A stretch of 64,000 nucleotides of DNA from Nitrospira sp. (GTDB taxonomy: Bacteria; Nitrospirota; Nitrospiria; Nitrospirales; Nitrospiraceae): assembly GCA_005116965.1 (NCBI GenBank), contig SWDG01000022.1, forward strand, positions 118,768 to 182,767. The letters run 5' to 3'. The stretch's first letter is position 1. Every line of letters starts with the position of its first letter. Below the pieces are notes generated by a model, which worked only from the letters and a program-made list of their open reading frames with translations, was not told where the DNA came from and made no database searches. The position numbers and the translations under genes were made by a program. Below are positions 44,991 to 53,934 of this stretch, piece by piece.

Positions 44991-46166
44991 ATGCCACGCG
45001 CACTTGTCATACAACTGGCCCGATTGGGGGATCTGGTGCAATCGCTGCCGGTCATTATGCAGCTCCGGGTCCGTCATCCCGAGACGCAATTGGATCTACT
45101 CTGTCCGTCTCATCTTGCTGAGATGGGACGTCTGCTGCCTGGTATTGAGAAGGTCCTTGAGTGGGATGGAGCGGCCTGGCAGCGCCGGGCAATGGCCGCT
45201 CAGCAGGACTTACGCGCGGAGCATCTCGCCGAGGTCGAAACAACCTTGATGGCGTTGGCGCCAGACCGATACGACTGTGCCTATGTCCTCAATCAACATC
45301 GTCGGGCGTTGGTGGCCGGCTCCTTACTGGCTCGAGAGGTGAAAGGACCCTTGCTGCATGGGCCACTCGGCGAGACGCTGGCACCTTGGGCTGCCTACGT
45401 ACGCGATGTGGCGCAGCGGCGTCTAGGGCAACGTGTGCACTTGGCTGATGCCTTCTGTGGGCTCTGTGGAGTGTCTCCACCTGGGGATATCCTTCCTCTC
45501 AATCCTCCCGCTGTCCGATTGCCTGACGATTTGGAACCGATCGGCAAACATGGTGATCCGTGGATCGCGCTTATCGTGGGAGCAGGGGAGACCGAACGGT
45601 GTGTGCCCACGGAGGTCTGGCGCCAGTGGATCACCTCATTTCTTGCCTCCGCGCCGCAGGGACGTGTCGTCCTTGTCGGGACAGAGCGCGAACGATCCGC
45701 AGAGATTCAATCGCTGCTGCCTCCATCGGCTCTGGGTCGGATTTGGGACACGACAGGTCGTACGTCGCTGTCGCAGCTTGCGGCCATTCTTGTTCGCTGC
45801 CATCGAGTCGTCGGCTCGGATACAGGTCCTCTGCATCTCGCTGCGGCGCTCGGCAGGCCGGTGATCGGTTGGTATTTTGCACGGGCACGGGTCCATGAAA
45901 CGGGACCGTATGGAACGAACCATTGGGTGTGGCAAGCAGAGCAAGGAGATGTGGACGAACGGGGGATGCTCGCGCCATGCCAATGGCCGGTCGATGAGAC
46001 CATCGCGCTTCTGTCTTATCAAACGCCTACACCTACAGAGCATTGGTCGTTGTGGGCAAGTTACCGGGATGAGTTGGGAGCCTACTATATCGAGGCAGGG
46101 CATGAAGCGATCGCGCCGCTTCAGCGAGCGCAGATCTGGCAGGAACTACAGCCGTCTCCGGTGTGA
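44991..46166 (+). CDS. GT9-family (heptosyltransferase-like) glycosyltransferase
   Basis: A 391-residue GT9 protein. The N-terminal domain starts ALVIQLARLGDLVQSLPVIM, the usual acceptor-binding start of heptosyltransferases. The C-terminal nucleotide-sugar domain has GAGETERCVPTEVW and SDTGPLHLAAALGRPVIGWY. It is preceded by ACGAAGGA close to the ATG and a 90-base gap after the giant transferase. Its sugar donor is unknown. Lipopolysaccharide core synthesis is an alternative role, but its place between flagellin-linked genes favours flagellin glycan work. Confidence 0.86.
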   Translation: MPRALVIQLARLGDLVQSLPVIMQLRVRHPETQLDLLCPSHLAEMGRLLPGIEKVLEWDGAAWQRRAMAAQQDLRAEHLAEVETTLMALAPDRYDCAYVLNQHRRALVAGSLLAREVKGPLLHGPLGETLAPWAAYVRDVAQRRLGQRVHLADAFCGLCGVSPPGDILPLNPPAVRLPDDLEPIGKHGDPWIALIVGAGETERCVPTEVWRQWITSFLASAPQGRVVLVGTERERSAEIQSLLPPSALGRIWDTTGRTSLSQLAAILVRCHRVVGSDTGPLHLAAALGRPVIGWYFARARVHETGPYGTNHWVWQAEQGDVDERGMLAPCQWPVDETIALLSYQTPTPTEHWSLWASYRDELGAYYIEAGHEAIAPLQRAQIWQELQPSPV

Positions 46167-46178
46167 CAAGAGGGTGCG

Positions 46179-47996
46179 GTGGAGTATCTGAATCAAAACA
46201 TAGAACGCCTTCATCACTCATCTTCAGCTCTTATTCGTGCTGTGAAGGAAAGTTCCGGTGGGGTACTCGCGGTTGTGCCCTCTCGCGAAGGCTCCCCTTC
46301 GGCCATGTACCAAGGGCAATGGGTCCATAGCGCCTACGATCCCAAGAAAGAGGCCAGATCCTGGGCTGAACAACAAGTCAAGGAATGGAAAACCGGAGAG
46401 TGGGGCGTTGTTCTCGGCGTCGGGCTGCTCTATCACGTAGAGGCACTGGCTCTTGTGAAGCCCCACGATTCTCGCCTCGCCGTCGTGGTCCCTGATGTCG
46501 CGGTCTTCAAAGATGTGCTGGGCGCTCGCTCTCTTGGAGCATGGCTCAATACGGTTCAGTGGATCATCGGCACACCTGAGGAAATGGCCGAGCAGCTGGC
46601 GTCACAATCGGCACCCCTCCGGTTCTTTACATATGGGCCGGCCGCGCGACTGCATGCCGAAGCGCATCAGCGGCTTGAGACGAACCTACGCCGACTCGTG
46701 GCCAGCAAAGCAGGAGGCCAGTTGCATGTTGCAGTGGTCGGCCCGATCTATGGGGGATCCTTACCGATTGCTCGGTATGTCGTGTCGGCGTTGAACGAGC
46801 TGGGGCATCGGGTCAGCTGGCTTGACCACAGTGCCCATCACACGAGCTACGAGGCCTTTGGATCCTTCCGCGAGGATCGGCATCGCCTGACAGTGCAGGG
46901 CCGTTTTGCCGACGTCCTGAGTCTGAGCACGATGGCCCACCTTGCAGAAGATCCTCCAGATCTCGTTCTGGCCATCGCACAGGCTCCGTTGACGTTGGCG
47001 GTCTTACAGCATCTGCGGAAGAAGAAGTTTCCGACGGCGATGTGGTTTGTGGAAAACTACCGACACCTCACCTACTGGCAGCAACTAGCTGGGGGGTATG
47101 ACTACTGGTTCGTCATTCAACAATCCGAATGTATCGAGGCATTGAAACGCGCCGGGGCGGCTCACGTCCATTACCTTCCCATGGCGGCGGACCCCAGTGT
47201 CCATCATCCCGTATCGCTATCACCCACCGAGGAACAGGAATACGGCGCTGATGTGTCATTTGTCGGAGCAGGGTATGCGAATCGAAGGACTCTGTTGCCG
47301 CAGTGGCTCTCTCCTGAGTGGACCTTCAAGCTATGGGGGAATGAATGGGATGGAGTCAGTGACCTTTCCAGAGTCCTCCAACGGAACGGCGCTCGTATCG
47401 ACACCGAGACGTGCATGAAGGTATTCAATGCGACAGCTGTGAATCTGAACCCACATTCCTCTTCCGGCATGGGCTTGGATCCTCAACCGGATTTCGTCAA
47501 TCCTCGCACCTTTGAGCTGGCCGCGTGCGGAGCGTTTCAACTGGTCGATGAGAGAGCGCTCCTTCCCGAGCTCTTTACGCCTGAGGAAGTCGTGCGTTTC
47601 CGTCGAGCTGAAGAGGTACCAGAGTTGATCCGGATGTGGCTCAAGGAATCGCCTGCTCGACGAGCCTTTGCCGAGGCTTCACGCCGGCGTGTCTTGCGAG
47701 ACCATACCTATCGGCACCGTCTGCAAGAGCTCCTGGCGGTCGTCGGTATGCGCCAGCCAGATCGAATCGGCTCGATCTTGCGAGGGGACCGATCGACGAC
47801 AGTACTGAAGGAACGAGCTGCGATGATGCCCGAACTCATTCCGTTACTCAGCAAGTTTCCGCCCGGCCAACGAGTCGAGCTGAAAGATCTTGCCGCAGAT
47901 ATTCGAACGCGAGCACCAGGTCGCCAACTTGCCCGCGAAGAGTTGTTGGTGTTGATGCTGGACAGTTATCGAGCTGAACAAAGAGACTTGGTATGA
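46179..47996 (+). CDS. CgeB-like glycosyltransferase with Maf-like N-terminal region
   Basis: A 605-residue protein. Residues 60-130 (WGVVLGVGLLYHVEALALVK, then VVVPDVAVFKDVLGA) resemble the N-terminal DUF115-type region of motility accessory (Maf) proteins. From about residue 185 it is a CgeB-type GT-B protein (VAVVGPIYGGSLPIARYVVS, MWFVENYRHLTYW), ending with the CgeB signature VNPRTFELAACGAFQLVDER. The start is GTG with AGAGGG close upstream. The end overlaps the next gene by four bases. Maf proteins transfer nonulosonic acids to flagellin, but no sialic-type biosynthesis genes occur here. Confidence 0.78.
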   Translation: MEYLNQNIERLHHSSSALIRAVKESSGGVLAVVPSREGSPSAMYQGQWVHSAYDPKKEARSWAEQQVKEWKTGEWGVVLGVGLLYHVEALALVKPHDSRLAVVVPDVAVFKDVLGARSLGAWLNTVQWIIGTPEEMAEQLASQSAPLRFFTYGPAARLHAEAHQRLETNLRRLVASKAGGQLHVAVVGPIYGGSLPIARYVVSALNELGHRVSWLDHSAHHTSYEAFGSFREDRHRLTVQGRFADVLSLSTMAHLAEDPPDLVLAIAQAPLTLAVLQHLRKKKFPTAMWFVENYRHLTYWQQLAGGYDYWFVIQQSECIEALKRAGAAHVHYLPMAADPSVHHPVSLSPTEEQEYGADVSFVGAGYANRRTLLPQWLSPEWTFKLWGNEWDGVSDLSRVLQRNGARIDTETCMKVFNATAVNLNPHSSSGMGLDPQPDFVNPRTFELAACGAFQLVDERALLPELFTPEEVVRFRRAEEVPELIRMWLKESPARRAFAEASRRRVLRDHTYRHRLQELLAVVGMRQPDRIGSILRGDRSTTVLKERAAMMPELIPLLSKFPPGQRVELKDLAADIRTRAPGRQLAREELLVLMLDSYRAEQRDLV

Positions 47997-49726
47997 AGAC
48001 ATCAGGAGCAAATACACAAGGTGATGACCGACAGGTCGTGTCCAACGTCCAGATGAAACAGGTCATGATCATCAACATTACTCGTATGGGCGATCTCGTG
48101 CAGATGGGAGCGCTCTTGAGCCGACTGCAAGAAGAATGGCCGGGCGTTGCCGTGGACTTGGTAGTGGATCGCCGGTTCGCTCCAATCACTGCGCTGCTGA
48201 AGGGTTTGCGAGATGTGATCGCGTTCGACTTTCATGCTCTGATCGATGACAGTCGGGCAGCGGTCAAGGATGTGACCGCGCTCTATCAGGATGTGGCGAG
48301 AAGGGCCAAGCCATTGATGGAACGTCGGTATGATCGGGTCATCAATTTAACCTTTAACCAGCCGAGTGCACTGTTGGCGGGCTATATCGGAGCTTCGGAC
48401 ACTCGTGGAGCCCGAAGTGCGTGGGATGGCGGCATGGTTGTGGACAATCCATGGATGGCGTATTTCTGCGACTTCCATCAATTCCGTCGGTTCAATCGAT
48501 TTAATCTTGTCGATATCTACGCCTTGGGCGGGAGCGGGCCGGGTGTGTTTAGTCCGTTGCAGCTTTCAATTGCCGAAGAGGCGCGAGCGTGGGCGCGGCA
48601 GGCTCTCGAGGGGACTCCCGATTGGATTGCCGTTCAGGCCGGGGCGAGTGACAGTATGAAGGCGTGGCATCCGCGTCTTTTTGGACTCACGCTCGCGCGC
48701 CTCAGTAAACAATGGCACGGGGGGATTGTCTTCATTGGGAGTACCGAAGAGGAAGCGGCTATTGCCGAAGTCACGCAAGTGTATAAAAAGGCTGGCGGGC
48801 AGAACCCGGTCAAGAATATGGCAGGCCGTACGACCGTGAGCCAGCTTGCCGGATTGTTGGTGGAGTGCCGAGTTCTGTTGACGAATGATACTGGCCCCAT
48901 GCATGTCAGCGTGGCGGCGGGCACACCTGTCATCGATCTTTCCGTGGGGCATGTCGATTTTCAGGAAACTGGACCCTATGGCCCAGGCCACTGGGTTGTT
49001 CAGCCGGATCTTGAATGTGCCCCCTGTGGATTCGAGCAGATCTGTGCCCACCATGCCTGTAAAGATCGCATTGTGCCAGACTTTGTGGGGGATCTGTTGC
49101 TGCATGTATTACAGAACACGCCCTGGGCATCACGGGAGTCGGGAGTGCGCCTGTATCAGTCTGGTGTGGATGAGGATGGGTTGGGCACATTTCGGCTCCA
49201 GTTGGGCAGGGAACCTCTTGTGACCACGTGGTATGCGCGCTTCTGGCGTCGGTATTGGTATGAGAGTCACACCGGGCTCTGTAGTAATGTGCCGGCTCCT
49301 GAAGGGCCGCCGCCAGATGCAACAGAAGCACAGGAACTCATTCGACGCCTGCGACCGCTTCTGACAAACGCCTGCAGAAGGGCAGACGAGATTGCCCGCC
49401 TTGCCGTTCGAGTACCCGTGAATGTGTCAGAGTTGAAGAGACTGCAGCGCGAGCAGAGAGCGGAGCAGGACCGGCTGTTTCTGCTTGGCATGAGCACCGC
49501 AGCTACGGCACCGGTAACGGCGGCGTTTGTTCGGCAACTTCACAATGACAACGTTGAAGGAGTGGGCCGGCTGGCGCGGCATCAGGCTGGTGCCTATCGA
49601 GCCTGGCTGACACGTATAACCGAGATTGATCGACTTCTTATACGTTCAATCGACGGACATTCGTCTCTCCAGCCTGATCTGAGGCGAAATATAGTGCCGG
49701 TGGGAGTTGAACCGCGAGTGGCGTGA
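47993..49726 (+). CDS. GT9-family glycosyltransferase with C-terminal extension
   Basis: A 577-residue protein. Residues 20-380 form a GT9 module: QVMIINITRMGDLVQMGALL, VQAGASDSMKAWHPRLFGL and TNDTGPMHVSVAAGTPVIDL. CAPCGFEQICAHHACK is a Cys-rich patch near residue 345 often seen in heptosyltransferase-like proteins. The remaining 190 residues are helical and Arg/Glu-rich, possibly partner-binding. It overlaps the CgeB-like gene by four bases and ends the island, 27 bases before the unknown gene upstream of flagellin. Confidence 0.84.
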   Translation: MKTSGANTQGDDRQVVSNVQMKQVMIINITRMGDLVQMGALLSRLQEEWPGVAVDLVVDRRFAPITALLKGLRDVIAFDFHALIDDSRAAVKDVTALYQDVARRAKPLMERRYDRVINLTFNQPSALLAGYIGASDTRGARSAWDGGMVVDNPWMAYFCDFHQFRRFNRFNLVDIYALGGSGPGVFSPLQLSIAEEARAWARQALEGTPDWIAVQAGASDSMKAWHPRLFGLTLARLSKQWHGGIVFIGSTEEEAAIAEVTQVYKKAGGQNPVKNMAGRTTVSQLAGLLVECRVLLTNDTGPMHVSVAAGTPVIDLSVGHVDFQETGPYGPGHWVVQPDLECAPCGFEQICAHHACKDRIVPDFVGDLLLHVLQNTPWASRESGVRLYQSGVDEDGLGTFRLQLGREPLVTTWYARFWRRYWYESHTGLCSNVPAPEGPPPDATEAQELIRRLRPLLTNACRRADEIARLAVRVPVNVSELKRLQREQRAEQDRLFLLGMSTAATAPVTAAFVRQLHNDNVEGVGRLARHQAGAYRAWLTRITEIDRLLIRSIDGHSSLQPDLRRNIVPVGVEPRVA

Positions 49727-49753
49727 CCTGGTGGATATCAAAGGAGATACCGT

Positions 49754-50281
49754 ATGAACGTTACATTAGATAATGATCAATGGGAAGCTGCCCACAGCAC
49801 GACGTTGGGCGAGATTCTAGCCGACCTGAGCGAGCGGGCGCATGCACAGTTGAGAATCGTGACGACCGTGACGCTTGATCGTCGTCGGATTACCGATCGA
49901 GACATTGATCCGATGTTACTCCAGGAGTTATCCGGAAAGTATCGCGAGCTTGTCGCGACGTCGGCCACGCAACAAGCCATTCTCGAGTCCGCACAAGGGG
50001 CCATTGACCGGTTCCGAGAACTCGTTGTCGAGGAAGGCACTTCGTTAGTCGGCCAGCTTCGATTGGGTGTGCAGGATCTGTCGTTGTTGGACCTCTGGTT
50101 GGGTAAGGTCGCAGATGTCGTCGAGATCATCGGAAACGGTCCGAAACAACCGGGAACGGAATCCCCTGCACACGTCGTCGCAGGATGGATGGAAGAGTTT
50201 TTGGAAGCGAGGCGCCTCCGCGATACCGTCCGTATGGCGGACCTTCTTGAGTATGAAGTCTTACCGAGGCTGTCCCACTAG
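49754..50281 (+). CDS. Unknown helical protein upstream of flagellin
   Basis: A 175-residue acidic, mainly helical protein with no signal peptide or membrane segment. It has AAGGAG upstream of its ATG. The middle part (residues 55-125, for example QELSGKYRELVATSATQQAI) could be a coiled coil. I do not recognise a family. It lies between the last glycosyltransferase and the fliC promoter, so it could assist flagellin modification or secretion, but this is inference from position. Confidence 0.7.
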   Translation: MNVTLDNDQWEAAHSTTLGEILADLSERAHAQLRIVTTVTLDRRRITDRDIDPMLLQELSGKYRELVATSATQQAILESAQGAIDRFRELVVEEGTSLVGQLRLGVQDLSLLDLWLGKVADVVEIIGNGPKQPGTESPAHVVAGWMEEFLEARRLRDTVRMADLLEYEVLPRLSH

Positions 50282-50348
50282 AAGCCCGATGCTCATTCTT
50301 TTCCGTTGTGGCAAGGTAACCGTGATCTGTGCGAATTCCTTCAAAAGC

Positions 50349-50375
50349 TCAAGTCCCCTCGCGATTGGCCGATAA
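50349..50375 (+). promoter_or_regulatory. Sigma-28 promoter before fliC
   Basis: TCAAG at 50349 and GCCGATAA at 50368 are 19 bases apart. GCCGATAA is the textbook sigma-28 -10 element. The predicted start near 50382 leaves a leader of about 90 bases before the flagellin ATG. Confidence 0.82.
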
Positions 50376-50417
50376 GACAGGCACGCCACGTACGGGCGTA
50401 AGGGAATACGGCTTCTG

Positions 50418-50467
50418 CACGGATGTCGGAAGCGCAGCAAAAGGTCTTGTTCTAGTGTCAAGGAGGA
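50418..50467 (+). promoter_or_regulatory. Two candidate CsrA binding sites in the fliC leader
   Basis: CACGGATGT (50418-50426) matches most of the CsrA consensus ACARGGAUGU. A second CAAGGAGG (50459-50466) overlaps the flagellin Shine-Dalgarno AGGAGG. An upstream site plus one over the ribosome site is the arrangement known for hag of Bacillus subtilis. csrA and fliW are in the same window. Confidence 0.55.
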
Positions 50468-50473
50468 AGCGTA

Positions 50474-51301
50474 ATGTCACTGATCGTCAATAACAATCCC
50501 GCGTCTATCGCGGCTCAGCGAAATCTCTCGGTCAACACCCTGCAGCTCAACCGTTCGGTTGAACGGCTGTCATCCGGTCTTCGGGTGACACGTGCCGCGG
50601 ATGATGCCGCCGGTCTTGGTCTGTCTGAGACCTTGCGGGCGCAGATTCGCAGCATCAACCAGGCGACTCGAAACGCCTCGGACGGCATCAGCTTGACGCA
50701 GATCGCCGACGGTGCCGCTGCGACCATCGGGTCGTTGCTGGCTCGTCTCCGGGAACTGTCTGCGCAGTCCGCCAGCGGCACGGTGGGCAATACGGAGCGG
50801 TCCTACATCGATCTAGAGTTTGTCGCCCTTCGTTCGGAAATCGACCGTATTGCGCAGGTCACTGAATTCAACGGGCAAGCGCTGACCAGCGGCAGCTCGA
50901 TCAGTTTCTCGATCGCGATCGGGTTCCGCAGTGGTACGGGCAACACGCTGAGCCTGGCCCTCAACGACATCACCACATCGTCGTTGGGACTCTCCAGCGT
51001 CAACGTGTCGACCTCTGCCAATGCGACCAGCGCATTAGCAAATGTCGACAATGCCATCAGCGCTGTTGCGAGCGCCAGAGCCGAATACGGGTCGATTCAG
51101 AATCGGTTCGAGGCCACGATTGCCAATCTGCAGATCACGAGTGAGAACCTCACGGCTGCAGAATCACGGATCCGCGATGCGGATATTGCACTTGAGACCT
51201 CCATATTCACCAAGAACCAGATCTTGGTGCAGGCGGGCATTGCGACGTTGGCACAAGCCAACACGCTCCCGCAACAAGCGCTGGCTTTACTCAGAGGATA
51301 A
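50474..51301 (+). CDS. fliC: Flagellin, short form
   Basis: The filament subunit. At 275 residues it holds little beyond the conserved D0 and D1 domains. The N-terminus (LNRSVERLSSGLRVTRAADD) and C-terminus (VQAGIATLAQANTLPQQALA) are canonical. The centre (residues 130-195) is rich in Ser and Thr, for example TSSLGLSSVNVSTSANATSA, giving possible O-glycan sites. It is the only flagellin in this window. A sigma-28 promoter and AGGAGG precede it; flaG and fliD follow. Confidence 0.97.
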   Translation: MSLIVNNNPASIAAQRNLSVNTLQLNRSVERLSSGLRVTRAADDAAGLGLSETLRAQIRSINQATRNASDGISLTQIADGAAATIGSLLARLRELSAQSASGTVGNTERSYIDLEFVALRSEIDRIAQVTEFNGQALTSGSSISFSIAIGFRSGTGNTLSLALNDITTSSLGLSSVNVSTSANATSALANVDNAISAVASARAEYGSIQNRFEATIANLQITSENLTAAESRIRDADIALETSIFTKNQILVQAGIATLAQANTLPQQALALLRG

Positions 51302-51321
51302 TGGCCGCACGCCGTCCACCG

Positions 51322-51345
51322 GCCCTCTCCTGAATAGGGGAGGGC
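51322..51345 (+). terminator. Hairpin after fliC
   Basis: GCCCTCTCCT pairs with AGGGGAGGGC (one G-U pair) around a GAAT loop, 20 bases after the flagellin stop. Without a U tract it may act as a partial terminator or 3' stabiliser, which would raise flagellin over the downstream flaG-fliD-fliS genes. Confidence 0.55.
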
Positions 51346-51377
51346 TCCGGTGAACGGAGTGATTCAAGGGGGTATGT

Positions 51378-51728
51378 ATGATCACCAATGTAACATCGAA
51401 GGTGAATCTCCCGGCCACTGCCAATAACAAAAGTCACACCAGTGCTCCTCCCAGGAACAAGCCTGTGGAAGAACCGTCCCATGGTTCTGACTTTTCTCCC
51501 ACGGATCGGGTAGCGCTTGAGCATGCCGTGAGTAAAGTGAAGGAAGCGTTCCAGCAATCTGGTTCGCACTTGCAGATAGAGGTGGACCCAGATCTCAATC
51601 GGGTTGTCGTGAAAGTTCTCAGCGGAGAGTCCGGTGAAGTGATTCGGCAGATTCCTCCCAAAGAGGTGATCGATCTGGCCAAGAATCTCTCAGGATTAAA
51701 AGGGGCGCTATTTGGAGAACATGCCTAA
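51378..51728 (+). CDS. flaG: FlaG family protein
   Basis: FlaG proteins influence filament length and are usually encoded between flagellin and fliD. The 116-residue product has a disordered start and a conserved C-terminal domain: LQIEVDPDLNRVVVKVLSGE and GEVIRQIPPKEVIDLAKNL, both diagnostic for the family. AAGGGGG precedes the ATG. It is followed by fliD after 21 bases. Confidence 0.92.
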   Translation: MITNVTSKVNLPATANNKSHTSAPPRNKPVEEPSHGSDFSPTDRVALEHAVSKVKEAFQQSGSHLQIEVDPDLNRVVVKVLSGESGEVIRQIPPKEVIDLAKNLSGLKGALFGEHA

Positions 51729-51749
51729 CCTGGCGCACAAGGACGTGAC

Positions 51750-53147
51750 ATGCCGACCATAAGTTTTGGGGGACTCGGTAACGGGCTGGATTTTGGACAG
51801 GTCGTCGATCAACTGGTGAAGGTCGCTCAGTTACCAGTCGATCGGTTGACCAAGAAGAAAACCGATCTCAATAGCAAATTCACTGATCTCACCACGGTGA
51901 GCACCAAAGTGGCGGCGTTGCAGAGTGCCGCCCAGGCCCTCAAGCTACCGACATCGTTTGATAAAACGACGGCTTCAGTGACGGACCAGACCGTGCTGTC
52001 CGTCACGGCATCTTCGTCATCCACAACGGGAACGTACAGCATCCGGGTGGTTCAACTCGCACAATCTCATCAAATCGTCAGTAAGGCGGCGAAAGCGGTC
52101 TCGTCCGCGACTGCGGACATCGTCAGCGGAGGCTCGGCCACGTTCACGTTTAAAGTGGGATCCGGGTCGAATCAGACCGTGACCTTGGGTTCGTCGAGTA
52201 CGGTGACTGACTTGCGTGACCAGATCAATACGCTGGGAGTCGGTGTCACGGCGTCGCTCATCAATACCGGTACGGAAGCCGCGCCCTCCTATCGCCTCGC
52301 GCTCTCGTCCAACAATACGGGCAGTGAGAATGCCATTACGGTTGTGTCCGACGACACGGATTTGGATCTGCTGAACGGAAGCGGCACCGGGGGAATCGAC
52401 ACGCTGGCAGCGGCTCAGAATGCACAAATCCAGATCGGCGATCAGGCGCTCAATCCGCTGACGATTGAGCGCAGCTCCAATACGATCTCTGAAGCAATTC
52501 CAGGACTCGCGCTCACGCTTACAAAAACGACTGGAACGGAGACGGTTCAGGTGAGCCTGTCTCAGGATGTGGATGCAGTCAAGACGAACATCCAGGCCTT
52601 GGCAACGGCGTACAACGAGGTGGTGAAATTTATCAACGAGCGAACCACCTATGACGTGACAACGAAACAAGGAGGGGTGTTTTTCAACGAGGGATCGGCC
52701 AGGACGGTATTGTCTCAGCTCAGAACAGCGCTGTCATCCTCGGTTAGTGGCGCCACGGTGTATTCAGGTGTTGGGCAGATAGGGTTTAAAACTGGACGAG
52801 ATGGAACGATTACCGTCGACGATGGGACGCTCACCACTGCTTTGAGCACAAACTACAATGGAGTGAAGGCACTCTTCAGCAACCAGGGAGCGGCCACCGG
52901 TCTTGCTCAGTCCCTCGTGTCCGCCGTTGACGCATTAAACGATGTCACCGGTGGAGCGCTCACGCTTCGGAAGAACGGTTTAACCAGCGAGATTGCACGT
53001 GTCGGAAGCGATATCGCCCGGCAAGAGGATTCCGTCAGCAAGTACGAAGAGCGGCTGAGGCGTCAGTTCTCGGCATTGGATGGGCTGCTACGACAGCTTC
53101 AGGGGCAAAGCAGCTTCCTTCAATCACAATCTTCGTCGCAACAATAG
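51750..53147 (+). CDS. fliD: Filament cap protein FliD (HAP2)
   Basis: FliD forms the cap that folds flagellin at the filament tip. The 465-residue protein starts with SFGGLGNGLDFGQVVDQLVK and has the N-terminal FliD domain, a flagellin-hook IN-type repeat near residues 130-190 (NQTVTLGSSSTVTDLRDQIN) and a C-terminal coiled region (KYEERLRRQFSALDGLLRQL). The order flaG-fliD-fliS-fliT is standard. It is similar in size to most FliD proteins. Confidence 0.96.
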   Translation: MPTISFGGLGNGLDFGQVVDQLVKVAQLPVDRLTKKKTDLNSKFTDLTTVSTKVAALQSAAQALKLPTSFDKTTASVTDQTVLSVTASSSSTTGTYSIRVVQLAQSHQIVSKAAKAVSSATADIVSGGSATFTFKVGSGSNQTVTLGSSSTVTDLRDQINTLGVGVTASLINTGTEAAPSYRLALSSNNTGSENAITVVSDDTDLDLLNGSGTGGIDTLAAAQNAQIQIGDQALNPLTIERSSNTISEAIPGLALTLTKTTGTETVQVSLSQDVDAVKTNIQALATAYNEVVKFINERTTYDVTTKQGGVFFNEGSARTVLSQLRTALSSSVSGATVYSGVGQIGFKTGRDGTITVDDGTLTTALSTNYNGVKALFSNQGAATGLAQSLVSAVDALNDVTGGALTLRKNGLTSEIARVGSDIARQEDSVSKYEERLRRQFSALDGLLRQLQGQSSFLQSQSSSQQ

Positions 53148-53166
53148 TAAGAACGAGGAACCACGT

Positions 53167-53559
53167 ATGCTCACTCAGTACGCCCGTCAATATGAACAGA
53201 CTCAGGTCGTCACGGCCTCCGGTGTTCAACTCATTGTCCTGTTGTACGATGGCGCCATCCAATCGATTGAACTCGCCAGGACCGGGATCGAGTCGAACAA
53301 TCCAAAGGACAAAGGCCGATTCCTCGGACGAGCCATTTCCATCATCGGAGAGCTCAACAGTGTGCTTGATTTCGAACAAGGCGGTGAGATTGCGCGTTCG
53401 TTACACCGCCTCTACGAGTATATGCTCAGCGAACTGGTCACGGCCAATCTCCGCAATGAAGCGCGCCAGCTCGATGGCCCGCATCGTTGCCTGACCACGC
53501 TTCGTGAGGGGTGGAGGGAGATCGCGACGCAGCAGACTCGTCTGGCTGGTGTACGATGA
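53167..53559 (+). CDS. fliS: Flagellin export chaperone FliS
   Basis: FliS binds flagellin in the cytoplasm and prevents early polymerisation. The 130-residue protein has the family pattern: ARQYEQTQVVTASGVQLIVL, LLYDGAIQSIELAR and LHRLYEYMLSELVTANLRNE. The ATG at 53167 has GAGGAA upstream; an earlier in-frame start would lie inside fliD. The stop overlaps the start of the next gene. Confidence 0.95.
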   Translation: MLTQYARQYEQTQVVTASGVQLIVLLYDGAIQSIELARTGIESNNPKDKGRFLGRAISIIGELNSVLDFEQGGEIARSLHRLYEYMLSELVTANLRNEARQLDGPHRCLTTLREGWREIATQQTRLAGVR

Positions 53560-53882
53560 GCCTCAGAGGCGGGAATAGTCAGGCGGACATCGTGCGGCTC
53601 ACGAAGACTGCGGTGGAGGCGGCTGAGCGTGGGCAGTGGGATGCCGTTGCGCGATGTTATGGCGAGCGTGGTGCCCTCTTGACAGCCATGCAGACGCCGC
53701 TGCAAGAGGCGAGCGATTTGCTGAAGCTGGATGAACAGATCCGCGATCGTGTGCGAACTGCGCAAGCGGTGTTGGTATCGTTGTTGGGAGAGGCGGCGGC
53801 GACGAGACAGCGTCTTCACGGTCTTCAGCAACGACTCGGAGGGCAGCCTTCGACCCCGGTGACCGTATCCATGAAAGCGTAG
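53556..53882 (+). CDS. fliT: FliT-like flagellar chaperone
   Basis: A 108-residue helical protein whose ATG overlaps the fliS stop by four bases (ATGA). Sequence conservation in FliT is weak, so the call rests on size, helical character (RLTKTAVEAAERGQWDAVAR, EASDLLKLDEQIRDRVRTAQ) and the fliD-fliS-fliT order. FliT chaperones FliD and in enterobacteria also restrains FlhDC, which is not present in this kind of organism. Confidence 0.75.
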   Translation: MSLRGGNSQADIVRLTKTAVEAAERGQWDAVARCYGERGALLTAMQTPLQEASDLLKLDEQIRDRVRTAQAVLVSLLGEAAATRQRLHGLQQRLGGQPSTPVTVSMKA

Positions 53883-53934
53883 CAGAGGGGCGCAGACACC
53901 TTCCGATGCGAACAGGCTATCCGAAGCATTGGCC

